From positions 1-64,000 of the forward strand of contig DAHZCG010000003.1 of the NCBI GenBank assembly GCA_027404165.1: a stretch of 64,000 nt of DNA. The letters are read 5' to 3'. Positions 7,371 through 16,448 of this stretch are shown here, piece after piece. Positions within the stretch are counted from its first letter, which is position 1, and each line of letters begins with the position of its first letter. Both the position numbers and the translations under genes were made by a program. The notes beneath the pieces were generated by a model. That model searched no databases, was not told the DNA's origin, and was given only the letters and a program-made list of their open reading frames with translations. The DNA is from Geobacteraceae bacterium. Lineage in GTDB: Bacteria > Desulfobacterota > Desulfuromonadia > Geobacterales > Pseudopelobacteraceae.

Positions 7371-9068
7371 TTAAGATACCTTTACCTTGACCAGTTCATT
7401 GCCGGTGGCGTCCACGACATGGACGGCACATGCGAGACATGGATCAAAGGAATGAATGGTCCGCAGAATCTCCAGTGGCTTGTTGGGATCCGCCATAGGC
7501 GTGCCCACCAGGGCGGCCTCGTAGGGACCACGTACTCCCTTGGCATCGCGGGGTGATGCGTTCCAGGTCGAGGGTACCACCGCCTGATAATTCATGATCT
7601 TCTGATCCTTGATCTTGATCCAGTGCCCCAGTGCACCGCGTGGCGCCTCGTGCATACCATATCCATTGGCCTCTGCCGGCCACTCGGAGGGATCCCACTT
7701 TTCATTGGCATGGATACGATAATCGCCTTTGGCGATATTCCCGATCAGCTCATCCAAAAACTTGGGAGTTTGCTGCGCAACCAGCAGGCAATCTACCCCG
7801 CGGGCAGCGGTACGGCCAAGGGTGGAGAAAAGTGCATCGGCACCGACCCCCAGCTTACCGAGCACCAGATCAACAGCCGCTTTGGTCTCCTTGTGGCCGG
7901 AGGCATAGGCCACCAGTACCCGCGCCAGCGGACCAACCTCCATCGCCTTTTCATCATAGCGCGGCGTCTTGACAAAAGAATACTTGGCATCCGTATCGAG
8001 ATGCTCATAGGGCGCCTTGGGCCCGGTATAGCTGACCTCGGTCTCTCCGTCATAGGGGTGCAGGCCTTTGCCCGGTCCGGCAGAATTCTCGTACCAGGAA
8101 TGATCAACATACTCTGCAATCTTGCCCTGATCTACCTTGATAACCTTGGACAGGTCCTTATTAAGAATGGCGCCGGAAGGAAACCAGAGATTGCCGCTGG
8201 CATCGGGATACTCGCCATAGGACAGGTAATTGCCAACACCGCCGCCGATGGCCGCCCAATCCTTGTAGAACGAGGCCACGGCCAGAAGATCGGGGATATA
8301 GACCTTTTCGACGAAGACCTGGGCCTTCTTCAGCAGCCGCTTGATCTCTTCCAGCTTGTCGGCATTGAGGGCATTCTGCGAATCGGGGTCGATCGGGATC
8401 GCCATGCCCCCCACCAGGAAGGTTTGGGGGTGGGGATTCTTACTCCCCAGTATGGCGTGGATCTTGATAACGTCCTTCTGCCACTCCAACGCCTCCAGAT
8501 AATGAGCGGTGGCCATCAGATTGGCCTCGGGCGGCAGCTTGTAGGCGGGATGGCCCCAATAGGCATTGGCAAAGGGTCCCAGGCGGCCGGAGGCGACAAA
8601 CGCTTTAACCTTATCCTGAACCGCCTTGAAATAGGTAGCCGAATTGTTGGGCCAGTCAGACAGGGAAGCCGCTAACTTGGAGGTAGCCACCGGATCGGCC
8701 TTGAGTCCGGAGGTGATATCAACCCAGTCCAGGGCATGCAGGTGATAGAAATGAATCACGTGATCCTGAACGTTCTGGATGCCGATGATGATGTTGCGGA
8801 TCAGTTCGGCATTGGGCGGAATCTTGATCTTGAGGGCATTTTCAACGGCCCGCACCGAAGCGATGGAGTGGACCGTGGTACAGACGCCGCAGAAGCGCTG
8901 GGTCCAGAACCAAGCGTCGCGAGGATCGCGACCCCGAAGGATTTTTTCTATACCGCGGAACATGGTGGCAGAGCTCCAGGCGTCAGTGATTATGCCGTTA
9001 TTCACCTCGGCCTCAATGCGCAGATGTCCTTCAATCCTGGTAATCGGGTCAACAACTATCTTCGCCAT
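7371..9068 (-). CDS. hyaL: Periplasmic uptake [NiFe]-hydrogenase large subunit
   Basis: The 565-residue catalytic subunit carries the Ni-Fe(CN)2CO site. The N-terminal nickel ligands are in RFCGVC (Cys60, Cys63) and the C-terminal ones in DPCLACAVH (Cys544, Cys547). Maturation should cut after His550 and remove a 15-residue tail, consistent with the protease gene in the same cluster. The start MAKIVVDPITRIEGHL is typical of group 1 membrane-bound uptake enzymes, equivalent to E. coli HyaB/HybC. It lacks its own export signal and should travel with the Tat-signal-bearing small subunit. It is separated by only three bases from the small-subunit stop. Confidence 0.96.
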   Translation of the reverse strand: MAKIVVDPITRIEGHLRIEAEVNNGIITDAWSSATMFRGIEKILRGRDPRDAWFWTQRFCGVCTTVHSIASVRAVENALKIKIPPNAELIRNIIIGIQNVQDHVIHFYHLHALDWVDITSGLKADPVATSKLAASLSDWPNNSATYFKAVQDKVKAFVASGRLGPFANAYWGHPAYKLPPEANLMATAHYLEALEWQKDVIKIHAILGSKNPHPQTFLVGGMAIPIDPDSQNALNADKLEEIKRLLKKAQVFVEKVYIPDLLAVASFYKDWAAIGGGVGNYLSYGEYPDASGNLWFPSGAILNKDLSKVIKVDQGKIAEYVDHSWYENSAGPGKGLHPYDGETEVSYTGPKAPYEHLDTDAKYSFVKTPRYDEKAMEVGPLARVLVAYASGHKETKAAVDLVLGKLGVGADALFSTLGRTAARGVDCLLVAQQTPKFLDELIGNIAKGDYRIHANEKWDPSEWPAEANGYGMHEAPRGALGHWIKIKDQKIMNYQAVVPSTWNASPRDAKGVRGPYEAALVGTPMADPNKPLEILRTIHSFDPCLACAVHVVDATGNELVKVKVS

Positions 9069-9071
9069 ATC

Positions 9072-10211
9072 CTAACCCTCCTTGGTTTCGTCGCTAGGTT
9101 CTTTATCTTTCCTGAGGGCATTCAGCGCACCATGGACGGCAAAAGCAGCAGCCGCACCGGCCACAAGTCCCACACCGATCTTGTCGGCGGTCGCTTCGAT
9201 GCCGAAGCCGGGCACATTCGGCAACCGTTTGTACATCGGTCCCATGGTATCCCAGAAAGCAGGTTCGGAACAGCCGGCGCAGGGATGACCCGCCCCAATC
9301 GGCCAACTGGTCTTTTCATTGTAGCGCTGGGTCGGGCAGTTATGGAAGGTAGCCGGCCCCTTGCAACCCATCTTGTAGAGACAAAAACCCTTGCGATGTC
9401 CATCATCGCCCCAGTGTTCCACGTATTGCCCGGCATCAAAGTGCGGACGGCGCTCGCAGTTGTCATGAATGCGCTTGCCGTAGGCAAACAGGGGTCTCCC
9501 ATGACTATCCAGAGCCGGAATCTTGCCGAAAACCAGATAGTGGACAATAGTGGCGGTCAGGTTGTCGGCATTGACCGGACAACCGGGCAGGTTGATCACT
9601 GTCGCACCGGGGACGGCTTCCATGACGCCGACTGCCCCGGTCGGGTTCGGAACTGCAGCTGCAATGCCTCCGTAAGAAGCACAGGTTCCGACAGCGATGG
9701 TGGCCAAAGCGCCTCCGCAGACCTGGCGAGCCCGGTCAAGGTGCGACTTGCCGCCGGTACTGCCGTAAACACCGCCATCCTTCATCGAAATGGAACCTTC
9801 GATAACACAGATGTAGTTGCCCTTGTGGTCGGCGATGGTCTTATCGAGCGCCTCTTCGGCCTGGTGACCGGCAGCAGCCATAATGGTTTCGTGATAATCA
9901 ACGGAAAGGATGTCGAGTATGATCTCGGCCACAGTAGGGTTGGCAGAACGGAGCAACGCCTCGGTATCGCCGCTACAACTCTGCATCTCCAACCAGACCA
10001 GGGTTGGGCGCTTGACCTCGTCCAGCGCCTGGGCCACCTGCGGAGCAAAAGAAGCCGGCAACGCCATTGCAGCAGTTACGGCCGAACAGAACTTGAGGAA
10101 ATCACGACGGGAAACGCCGCGCTGACGGAGAATTTCGCCGATCGAGCAATCCCTTGTCTCTAAACCGTGTTCTATCAAGCCGCTTTCTTCTTCAATCTTT
10201 TGTCTACTCAT
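9072..10211 (-). CDS. hyaS: Uptake [NiFe]-hydrogenase small subunit with Tat signal
   Basis: The 379-residue small subunit carries the electron-relay Fe-S clusters. A twin-arginine signal, SRRDFLKF, lies at residues 34-41 after an unusually long charged leader, followed by a hydrophobic stretch. Cysteine motifs such as MQSCSGD, CSEPAF and GCKGP fit cluster ligation. A C-terminal hydrophobic helix (VGLVAGAAAAFAVHGAL) should anchor the enzyme to the periplasmic face of the membrane. A longer frame opens at 10286, but the ATG at 10211 follows GAGAGGGG and gives the normal signal-peptide spacing. It is the first gene of the operon, with a good promoter 75-100 bp upstream. Confidence 0.93.
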   Translation of the reverse strand: MSRQKIEEESGLIEHGLETRDCSIGEILRQRGVSRRDFLKFCSAVTAAMALPASFAPQVAQALDEVKRPTLVWLEMQSCSGDTEALLRSANPTVAEIILDILSVDYHETIMAAAGHQAEEALDKTIADHKGNYICVIEGSISMKDGGVYGSTGGKSHLDRARQVCGGALATIAVGTCASYGGIAAAVPNPTGAVGVMEAVPGATVINLPGCPVNADNLTATIVHYLVFGKIPALDSHGRPLFAYGKRIHDNCERRPHFDAGQYVEHWGDDGHRKGFCLYKMGCKGPATFHNCPTQRYNEKTSWPIGAGHPCAGCSEPAFWDTMGPMYKRLPNVPGFGIEATADKIGVGLVAGAAAAFAVHGALNALRKDKEPSDETKEG

Positions 10212-10284
10212 GCGGAACCCCTCTCTGTGCTGGAGTAACTGAACAAGACGTGTATGTGATATTGCTGCCTGACATATTTTTCGC

Positions 10285-10312
10285 ATTATAATAAAAATGC
10301 GTTTTATTGCAA
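10285..10312 (-). promoter_or_regulatory. Sigma-70-type promoter for the hydrogenase operon
   Basis: On the minus strand TTGCAA (10312-10307) and a perfect TATAAT (10290-10285) are separated by 16 bases. Transcription would start near 10278, leaving a leader of about 67 bases. No -24/-12 element was found in this region. Confidence 0.6.
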
Positions 10313-10464
10313 TATTTATTTAGCCATATCGTGATCTCATAATCCTGCATGCGGGAACCAATCCTGGACGGTGCTTCAATGTCGTGCATGCAGTGCGGAA
10401 TTGACCGATCGGGGGCAAGGCAACGGTGTAGCAGATTAACAAGACCAAGGTAACTCGCCCGCAC

Positions 10465-11541
10465 TCAGCGGCTATGTTGCTGTTCTATGTATTTTTTAAT
10501 CGCCTTATCAAATACTTCACCGATCTCATTGGGGGGGTGCTCTATGGCATAATTTTTGAAATATTTTATCAACACCAGTACAATTGCAATCATGACCGCC
10601 CATATAAGAGCCGTTTTGGCAAGCTCTTGCCATGTAATCCCTGGCAAAGACAGGCGGGCTTCTTCCTCATCGACATCAAGGGGTGACCGGAAAAGATATT
10701 TTTCCCGTAGTTGACGGATCCGTTTGAGCTGAACAGTAGAGATATGATTGAGGATCGAATCGCGGTCACGTTCATCGATATAGACAAATTGCAAACCGGT
10801 GTTGAAATATTCATGGTCATCGCCAGCTGCGTAATTGCGGTTGGCGAAGACCACCCGTACCACCGCATCCACTATTCGGCGGGGCGCTGGCACAAGGATC
10901 TCCAACAAAACATATTCACCATAGTCGAAATCTTGGTGAGTCATGATGCGCAGACCGCCACCGCTTATATTAGCTGCAAGCGGTATGATGGTATCCCAGG
11001 TCTTATCTTCCTGATCGCCATCACTGGCAGCATCTTCCTGCCGCTTTTCATGGGGCAGTTCGGCCTCACCGTCAATCAACTCACTATCCCACCGCCTCTG
11101 CCGGCGAGCAAGATTATGGGCAAAACGCTGCTCCCGGCGGAGCTCCCACTGTTTTTTGAGTAGTTCGGGGTGCTGCTCCTGCGAGATGTAATACTTTATG
11201 GGCAGAAAGGCATCGATGCGGTAGAACTCACGCAGTTCATCGGAGACGATTTCACCGATCAGGCGTAGCAGTAACTCTTTGGCATAGCCCTCGCTGACGA
11301 TAATAGCCCGGCAGGAATAGGCATTGCCTTCCTTCCCACCACGCAGCTCAAGAATCTGGCCCACATGCAGCGTAACCCTGACCGGTAGCTGATCGCGGGA
11401 AAGCTGCAAGGAAACCAGATCTTCATCTATTTCGTGGATAATGGCCCAGTCATTGAAAATCTCGGCATTGGGCAAGGGGATGCCGACTCCGACTTTCATT
11501 CCGGTGGAAAAGCTTCCGGCGTACTGGTCCATTTCACTCAT
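10465..11541 (-). CDS. PilZ-domain protein with C-terminal membrane anchor
   Basis: The 358-residue protein has an N-terminal YcgR-like beta domain (about 1-100), with an arginine-containing EFYRID segment near 105 and the PilZ signature NISGGGLRI near residue 190, the two parts of a c-di-GMP binding site. Between them is a charged linker of about 80 residues. After the PilZ domain there is one transmembrane helix (ALIWAVMIAIVLVLI near 320) and a short charged tail. This suggests a membrane-tethered c-di-GMP effector rather than a soluble flagellar brake. The PilZ part appears interrupted by the long charged insert, so binding should not be assumed. Confidence 0.75.
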   Translation of the reverse strand: MSEMDQYAGSFSTGMKVGVGIPLPNAEIFNDWAIIHEIDEDLVSLQLSRDQLPVRVTLHVGQILELRGGKEGNAYSCRAIIVSEGYAKELLLRLIGEIVSDELREFYRIDAFLPIKYYISQEQHPELLKKQWELRREQRFAHNLARRQRRWDSELIDGEAELPHEKRQEDAASDGDQEDKTWDTIIPLAANISGGGLRIMTHQDFDYGEYVLLEILVPAPRRIVDAVVRVVFANRNYAAGDDHEYFNTGLQFVYIDERDRDSILNHISTVQLKRIRQLREKYLFRSPLDVDEEEARLSLPGITWQELAKTALIWAVMIAIVLVLIKYFKNYAIEHPPNEIGEVFDKAIKKYIEQQHSR

Positions 11542-11623
11542 GATTTCAGCTCCAAACCCCGGCTCTGGCTGACGGAATTAATGCGTTGACAGCAATCCCT
11601 TCTTGTCAAAAATCCGCCGAGGG

Positions 11624-11815
11624 TTATGCCAGTGCGCGATTCAGCTCATCGAGCAGCTCGGCGATGGCGACCTTATGCACACCAGCGCCATGTTCGAGGG
11701 TTTCCAGATCGGCGATCTGACATTCGTAGCAGTCGAGATTGAACTTCTGAAATACGGGGAGCGTTTTGGGATGCTGCCTGATGATATCGGCGATAATCAT
11801 GTCTTGGGTGATCAT
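11624..11815 (-). CDS. DUF1858 redox-disulfide domain protein
   Basis: This small 63-residue protein starts at the ATG at 11815 (MITQDMII), preceded by GAGG eight bases away. It matches the DUF1858 family, seen as a stand-alone domain or fused near hybrid-cluster-type redox enzymes, with the characteristic pattern of an N-terminal helix, HPKTLPVFQKF, and a CYEC dithiol pair. The larger frame beginning at 11926 adds an implausible Cys-rich leader and is rejected. The role is probably thiol redox sensing or metal binding, not established. It lies 82 bp upstream of the PilZ gene. Confidence 0.75.
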   Translation of the reverse strand: MITQDMIIADIIRQHPKTLPVFQKFNLDCYECQIADLETLEHGAGVHKVAIAELLDELNRALA

Positions 11816-11924
11816 GGTGCGCACCTCGCGGGGGTATCTGCTGTGCTGACCCTGACAAACAGGATACGTACGGTAACAACAAGTATATCTGCAAAAAGAA
11901 ATGCAGCAACAATATATAACGTAC

Positions 11925-11958
11925 AAAAAAACAGGAGGCGCCGTGGCGGCGCCTCCTG
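11925..11958 (-). terminator. Rho-independent terminator after coaD
   Basis: On the minus strand an 11-base-pair stem (CAGGAGGCGCC paired with GGCGCCTCCTG, five-base loop) is followed by seven T. It ends the rsmD-coaD unit 19 bp after the coaD stop. Confidence 0.88.
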
Positions 11959-11976
11959 ACCGGTGGCCTGCCGGTA

Positions 11977-12462
11977 TCAGTCCAGACCGTACTTGCCGCG
12001 CAGGGCCTTCTTGACCTCGGGCGGAACAAACCCGTCAATGTTACCATTAAGTGAGCAGACCTCCTTGACGATCGAAGACGAAAGGTACCCGTACTGAAGC
12101 GAGGTCATCATAAAGAGCGTTTCCACGTTCTGACTGATGCAGCTGTTCATCTGGGCTATCTGGAACTCGTACTCGAAATCCGATATGGCCCGCAGGCCTC
12201 TGATGATGACATGTGCCTTTTTATAAGCGACATAATCTATCAGAAGTCCGGTAAACGTATCAACCGTGACCCGTTCCTGATTCCCTACAACCTGCCGGAT
12301 CATGTCTACCCGTTCATCAAAACTGAACAGGGCATTTTTCTGGGAGTTGCAGGCGACGGCGACAACCACCTCATCGAATACCTTGAGACCCCGATTGATG
12401 ATATCCAGGTGACCATAGGTGATCGGGTCGAAGGATCCGGGATAAACAGCGATCTTCTTCAT
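11977..12462 (-). CDS. coaD: Phosphopantetheine adenylyltransferase
   Basis: The 161-residue enzyme makes dephospho-CoA from 4'-phosphopantetheine and ATP, the penultimate step of CoA synthesis. The nucleotidyltransferase signature YPGSFDPITYGHLDI is at the N-terminus and RGLRAISDFEYEFQ in the middle. Length is normal. Its ATG overlaps the rsmD stop by four bases, the conserved rsmD-coaD pairing. Confidence 0.97.
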   Translation of the reverse strand: MKKIAVYPGSFDPITYGHLDIINRGLKVFDEVVVAVACNSQKNALFSFDERVDMIRQVVGNQERVTVDTFTGLLIDYVAYKKAHVIIRGLRAISDFEYEFQIAQMNSCISQNVETLFMMTSLQYGYLSSSIVKEVCSLNGNIDGFVPPEVKKALRGKYGLD

Positions 12463-13037
12463 TGAGACTCCCTGACAAAAAATTCAAGCGCTGTGTCGCC
12501 ATAGACCCGATGGTCAACCCTGACAAGCATGCCAAATCGCTCTGCCACCGGCATTTTGGAGGGGCACTCTATCACCAGCAGGCCTTGATCCGCCATGAGT
12601 GACAGAGAGCTCATGTCACCCGGTATGGATGCATACAGGCCGGAGGCATATGGCGGATCAAAAAAGACCAGATCAAAACATTTTCCTTGGCGTGACAACA
12701 GTTGCAAACCCTGGCGTGCATCCAGCGCGACACATTCAGATCTGGCTGCAAATCCGGTTGCAGAAAGATTGCGCTCCAGGACTTTCAGTACCTTGCGATC
12801 ATGCTCGATGAAACAACAGGATGAAGAGCCACGGCTTAGCGCCTCAATCCCCAGACTGCCGGTACCGGCACAGACGTCCAGAACCCGCATATTTTCAAAC
12901 GCGCGTCGGCTGGCAAGAATACTGAAGAGAGCCTCTTTGACCCGGTCGGATGTGGGGCGGGTCTTCATTCCATCGGGTGCCGCCAGCCGCACCCCCCGAG
13001 CACTACCTGCAATCACGCGCAAGCCGGACCACCTCAC
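12459..13037 (-). CDS. rsmD: 16S rRNA (guanine966-N2)-methyltransferase
   Basis: This SAM-dependent methyltransferase acts on the small ribosomal subunit. It has the RVIAGSARG N-terminus, the SAM loop DVCAGTGSLGIEAL and the catalytic FFDPPYASGLY. The frame starts at a GTG at 13037 giving 192 residues. A TTG at 13022, just before RVIAG and six bases after GAGGTGG, would give the family's usual N-terminus and may be the true start. It is coupled to coaD by a four-base overlap. Confidence 0.93.
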   Translation of the reverse strand: MRWSGLRVIAGSARGVRLAAPDGMKTRPTSDRVKEALFSILASRRAFENMRVLDVCAGTGSLGIEALSRGSSSCCFIEHDRKVLKVLERNLSATGFAARSECVALDARQGLQLLSRQGKCFDLVFFDPPYASGLYASIPGDMSSLSLMADQGLLVIECPSKMPVAERFGMLVRVDHRVYGDTALEFFVRESQ

Positions 13038-13152
13038 ATCATTCCTACCTAATTAATAAACATAGATGTGCGTTCACACAGGCGGCATGTGAACAAGAAA
13101 ACGTTTGTAACGTGCTAATCTTCCGGAAAATTACCCTAAATATGCAGAAGCG

Positions 13153-14382
13153 TCAAGCCGGAACCGGCATAACCTTGCCGAACAAACCATCGTAGCCCGG
13201 ATTGATATTAACGATACCCTTGCGCATATTGATTATGGCCGTTGCCACAGCCTGAGAAGAAGCACGGGCAATGTCGTCTTCAGGCACGTCGCGCAGGATA
13301 TGGAACTCGCTTCCCAGGCACTCCAACAGCCCAAAATACATCGACTGAACCCGCTTCGAGGCCGTTCCAAACCCTAGGATGGAAGCGATCAATTCCACCA
13401 GTGGAACAAGCGATTCAAATGGCGGAAAATGATCCGGCTGCTCTGCCGCAGTCCGACAAGCCAGTTCTTCCACCCGGTGCAGCACCCCCACCGTCAGCTT
13501 TCCGCCGCATTGCGGGCATCTGCCGCCGTAGGAACGGGTCTCCTCCGGCTGCAGGCAGATCTGGCAGTCCCGGTGTCCATCCAGGAAATATTTACCCTCC
13601 TGGGGAAAGAACTCGATGGTGCCGGCCAGTCCCCTCCCGGATGAAATCGCTGAGGTGATGGCGTTATAGTCCCTCCGGACACTGAAAATTGTAGCCTCTC
13701 GCCCCAGTTTGGCGGGGGAGTGTGCATCAGAGCAGGATATCAGCTGTATGCCGTCCAAGGCAGGAAGGCGACGATTCATGACAGGATCGGAGGAAAGTCC
13801 GGTCTCTATGGCGCGGATATGCGGCGTCAAATCACCGAAACATTCCTCCAGGGAATCAAAACCGGAAAAAGCACCGAATACGGAGAAGTGCGGCGTCCAG
13901 GCATGGGCCGGAATCACCAGTATCTCCGGAGAAATGGCCAACACGATCTCAAGCAGGCGATACGCATCCAGTCCCAGGATCGGGCGACCGTCCGCTGACA
14001 GATTTCCGATAGCGGACAGAGCAACATTTATCCTGCGCACCGTCGGAAAATCAGGCGCCAGCAGAACCAGATGCACCTTGCGGGTGCGGTCGTGGCGACG
14101 ATAGATACAGCTAATCTCGGCGCTCAACAGAAATCGCACCTCAGCGCGGCAGGAAGGATACACGTCCGGCAGTTGCAAGGCCGACCTGGCCTTCAGCAGG
14201 CCGCCGTCATCCGGCTCCAGCTTTGCCTGCAATTCTTCAACCCAACCTGGGTGGGTAAAATCACCGGTCCCGACAACGTCAATGCCCTTGAGTTGCGACC
14301 ACTTCCAGAGGGTTTCCGGTGACAGATCACGGCTGCAGCCGCGTGAATAGCGGGAATGAATGTGTAAATCGGCTATCAGCAT
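13153..14382 (-). CDS. Endonuclease Q-like PHP-domain protein
   Basis: The 409-residue protein begins MLIADLHIHSRYS, the metal-binding opening of the PHP phosphoesterase fold. Further metal-site histidines and aspartates are seen in GTGDFTHPG, IPAHAWTP and SCSDAHS. A zinc-ribbon-like CQIC...CPQC pair lies near residue 290, and a helical C-terminal region follows. This arrangement matches archaeal/bacterial endonuclease Q, which cuts DNA 5' of deaminated bases, and the related YqxK-type proteins. The start at 14382 is chosen because AGGACGAGA precedes it and the PHP motif follows directly. A general PHP phosphoesterase is the alternative. Confidence 0.8.
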   Translation of the reverse strand: MLIADLHIHSRYSRGCSRDLSPETLWKWSQLKGIDVVGTGDFTHPGWVEELQAKLEPDDGGLLKARSALQLPDVYPSCRAEVRFLLSAEISCIYRRHDRTRKVHLVLLAPDFPTVRRINVALSAIGNLSADGRPILGLDAYRLLEIVLAISPEILVIPAHAWTPHFSVFGAFSGFDSLEECFGDLTPHIRAIETGLSSDPVMNRRLPALDGIQLISCSDAHSPAKLGREATIFSVRRDYNAITSAISSGRGLAGTIEFFPQEGKYFLDGHRDCQICLQPEETRSYGGRCPQCGGKLTVGVLHRVEELACRTAAEQPDHFPPFESLVPLVELIASILGFGTASKRVQSMYFGLLECLGSEFHILRDVPEDDIARASSQAVATAIINMRKGIVNINPGYDGLFGKVMPVPA

Positions 14383-14480
14383 GGAGTCTCGTCCTGTTCC
14401 AGTTAAAATTGCAGGCGCAATAATCACGCAGACATCACTAAAAGTCCACCATTAAGAATAGTGCCCTGACCTCTCTCTAC

Positions 14481-14509
14481 TTGACAAACCATTCAGTGAA
14501 GTCAATAAT
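14481..14509 (+). promoter_or_regulatory. Sigma-70-type promoter for nadB
   Basis: A perfect TTGACA (14481-14486), a 17-base spacer and AATAAT (14504-14509) precede the nadB ATG by about 40 bases. Confidence 0.75.
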
Positions 14510-14550
14510 TCAGCCCATCTTTGTATACACTATCAGGAAGGTGCACCTTC

Positions 14551-16149
14551 ATGCGTACTGAAAGCGATTTTCTCGTCATCGGCAGCGGCATCGCCGGTCT
14601 CTCCTATGCCCTCCAGGCAGCCAACCATGGCAGCGTCGCCATTGTTACCAAGCGTGACATCTCCGAATCAGCCACCAAATATGCCCAAGGCGGCATTGCA
14701 TCGGTATTTTCGGCCGAAGACTCCTTCGAGGCCCATATCGAGGACACCATGGTGGCCGGAGCCGGTATCTGCCACGAGGATGTAGTCCGCATGGTCGTAG
14801 AGGAAGGCCCCCAGACCATCCGCAACCTGATTGAATGGGGCGTCAAATTCACCACTAACGACAGCGACGATTATGATCTGACCCGCGAAGGAGGGCACAG
14901 TGCCCGGCGCATCCTGCATGCCGAGGACATCACCGGCCGCGAAATCGAGCGGGCCCTGGTGGTAGCGGTCCGCCAGCATCCCAATATCCAGGTCTATGAG
15001 CATCACATCGCCATCGATCTGATCACCACCGCCAAACTGGAAAAAACACCAACGGGCGAAAACCGCTGTCTGGGGGCCTATGTCCTGGACATCAACAGCG
15101 GTCAGGTTGTAACCTTCGCCTCCACGATCACCCTGCTGGCCAGCGGCGGGGCCGGCAAGGTCTACCTGTACACCTGCAACCCGGATGTCGCCTCCGGCGA
15201 CGGCGTCGCCATGGCTTACCGGGCCGGGGCCACCATCGCCAACATGGAGTTCATGCAGTTCCACCCCACCACCCTCTTCCACCCCCTGGCCAAATCGTTC
15301 CTGATCTCGGAAGCGGTGCGCGGCGAGGGGGCCGTCCTGCGCCGCCGCGACGGTACCGCCTTCATGGAGAAGTACCACAAGCTCAAGGACCTGGCCCCGC
15401 GCGATATCGTGGCCCGGGCCATCGATAATGAGATGAAGACCAGCGGCGACGACTGCGTCTACCTGGACATCACCCACGAACCGCCCGATATCGTCCGTAA
15501 CCGCTTCCCCAACATCTACCAGACCTGTCTGGATTTCGGCCTGGACATGACCAAGGAGTGGCTGCCGGTCGTCCCGGCCGCCCACTATCTGTGCGGCGGC
15601 GTCGCGGTCAACACGGACGCCGAGACCGACATCCCCGGCCTGTACGCCATTGGAGAGACCGCTTTCACCGGCCTGCATGGCGGCAACCGCCTGGCCAGCA
15701 ACTCCTTGCTGGAAGCAGCGGTCTACGCCGGACGGGCCTTCCAGCATTCAACCGAGGCACTGAAGACCCTGCAGCACGATCAGCGGGAGATCCCGGCCTG
15801 GGATTCGGGCACTGCCACCAACAGCGACGAGATGGTCGTGGTCTCACAGAACTGGGATGAGATCCGCCGCACCATGTGGAACTACGTCGGTATCGTCCGC
15901 TCGGATAAACGTCTGGCGCGAGCCATGCGACGCATCAAACTGATCCAGGACGAGATCGAGGAATACTACTGGAACTTCAACGTAACCTCGGACCTGGTAG
16001 AACTGCGCAACATCGCCACCGTGGCCGAACTGATCGTCACCTGCGCCCAGATGCGCAAGGAATCGCGCGGCCTGCACTATACCATCGATTACCCGGAACG
16101 GGATGAGATCGGCGGCAGGAAAGATAGTTTTGCAAAGAAACAGTTTTAA
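14551..16149 (+). CDS. nadB: L-aspartate oxidase
   Basis: The 532-residue FAD enzyme oxidises L-aspartate to iminoaspartate, the first step of de novo NAD synthesis. The dinucleotide-binding motif GSGIAGLSYAL is at residues 10-20, and the conserved HGGNRLASNSLLEA segment near 385 belongs to the succinate dehydrogenase/aspartate oxidase flavoprotein family. The C-terminal helical domain is complete. The start is the ATG at 14551 after AGGAAGG; the TTG-initiated frame 30 bases upstream adds nothing conserved. nadA and nadC are not in this window. Confidence 0.95.
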   Translation: MRTESDFLVIGSGIAGLSYALQAANHGSVAIVTKRDISESATKYAQGGIASVFSAEDSFEAHIEDTMVAGAGICHEDVVRMVVEEGPQTIRNLIEWGVKFTTNDSDDYDLTREGGHSARRILHAEDITGREIERALVVAVRQHPNIQVYEHHIAIDLITTAKLEKTPTGENRCLGAYVLDINSGQVVTFASTITLLASGGAGKVYLYTCNPDVASGDGVAMAYRAGATIANMEFMQFHPTTLFHPLAKSFLISEAVRGEGAVLRRRDGTAFMEKYHKLKDLAPRDIVARAIDNEMKTSGDDCVYLDITHEPPDIVRNRFPNIYQTCLDFGLDMTKEWLPVVPAAHYLCGGVAVNTDAETDIPGLYAIGETAFTGLHGGNRLASNSLLEAAVYAGRAFQHSTEALKTLQHDQREIPAWDSGTATNSDEMVVVSQNWDEIRRTMWNYVGIVRSDKRLARAMRRIKLIQDEIEEYYWNFNVTSDLVELRNIATVAELIVTCAQMRKESRGLHYTIDYPERDEIGGRKDSFAKKQF

Positions 16150-16250
16150 TATCCTTCTTTTTTTTGGTACTATTACGTCATATTGTCACAATTAACCATG
16201 CGTTATTAAAAGTGTTTTAATTCACTCAGTGATCGTCTGGCGGGGGTATC

Positions 16251-16346
16251 ATGAAACAGTCACGTAAATTGCGGAGCAAAACCTGCCGTGCGGTACGTTC
16301 AAATTGCATGCTGTACGCCCCAATCAGCGCCGCAGTCGTCAGATAA
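16251..16346 (+). CDS. Candidate small ORF, 31 basic residues
   Basis: An ATG preceded by GGCGGGGGTATC opens a 31-codon frame encoding a strongly basic peptide (begins MKQSRKLRSK, contains two Cys, ends SAAVVR). A weak promoter-like TTGTCA (16183) with TTAAAA 17 bases later precedes it, and an intrinsic terminator follows 17 bases after the stop. That layout suggests either an independent tiny gene or an upstream leader ORF controlling the large secreted-protein gene that starts at 16449. I recognise no homologue, and it could be chance. Confidence 0.35.
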   Translation: MKQSRKLRSKTCRAVRSNCMLYAPISAAVVR

Positions 16347-16362
16347 TAATAAGCTAATTCAC

Positions 16363-16400
16363 AGACCCGTACCCGTATCTCGGGGGTATGGGTCTTTTAT
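16363..16400 (+). terminator. Rho-independent terminator / attenuator before the surface-protein gene
   Basis: A 12-base-pair stem (AGACCCGTACCC with GGGTATGGGTCT, one wobble pair) is followed by TTTATTCT. It lies 214 bases after nadB and 49 bases before the next ATG, so it either ends the upstream unit or attenuates the secreted-protein gene. The remaining bases between 16150 and 16448 hold only the small ORF and a weak promoter. Confidence 0.75.
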
Positions 16401-16448
16401 TCTGTTCTCAACTCCAACGATCTGAAAAAACTTTGCAAGGGGTGATGT

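Noticed and set aside
7623..8675. 350-codon plus-strand ORF
   Set aside because: Antisense shadow of the hydrogenase large subunit; no family features.
8736..10163. 475-codon plus-strand ORF opposite the hydrogenase subunits
   Set aside because: It lies antisense to both hydrogenase genes, which have full family motifs. The protein has no recognisable domains and arises from GC-rich codon shadowing.
10212..10330. Sigma-54 promoter for the hydrogenase
   Set aside because: A GCAA/GCCA pair is visible but the spacing is ten rather than seven bases. The -35/-10 pair fits better.
10204..10464. 86-codon minus-strand ORF upstream of the hydrogenase
   Set aside because: It covers the promoter region and shows no conserved features or ribosome-binding site.
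14668..15747. 359-codon minus-strand ORF
   Set aside because: Antisense shadow of nadB.
16225..16346. c-di-GMP or cAMP-GMP (GEMM) riboswitch ahead of the secreted-protein gene
   Set aside because: Although such switches are common in Geobacter and CACG and GCAAAACC are present, the conserved core GCAAAGCC with paired GG-CUA and the second stem do not align. I keep only the terminator and small ORF.
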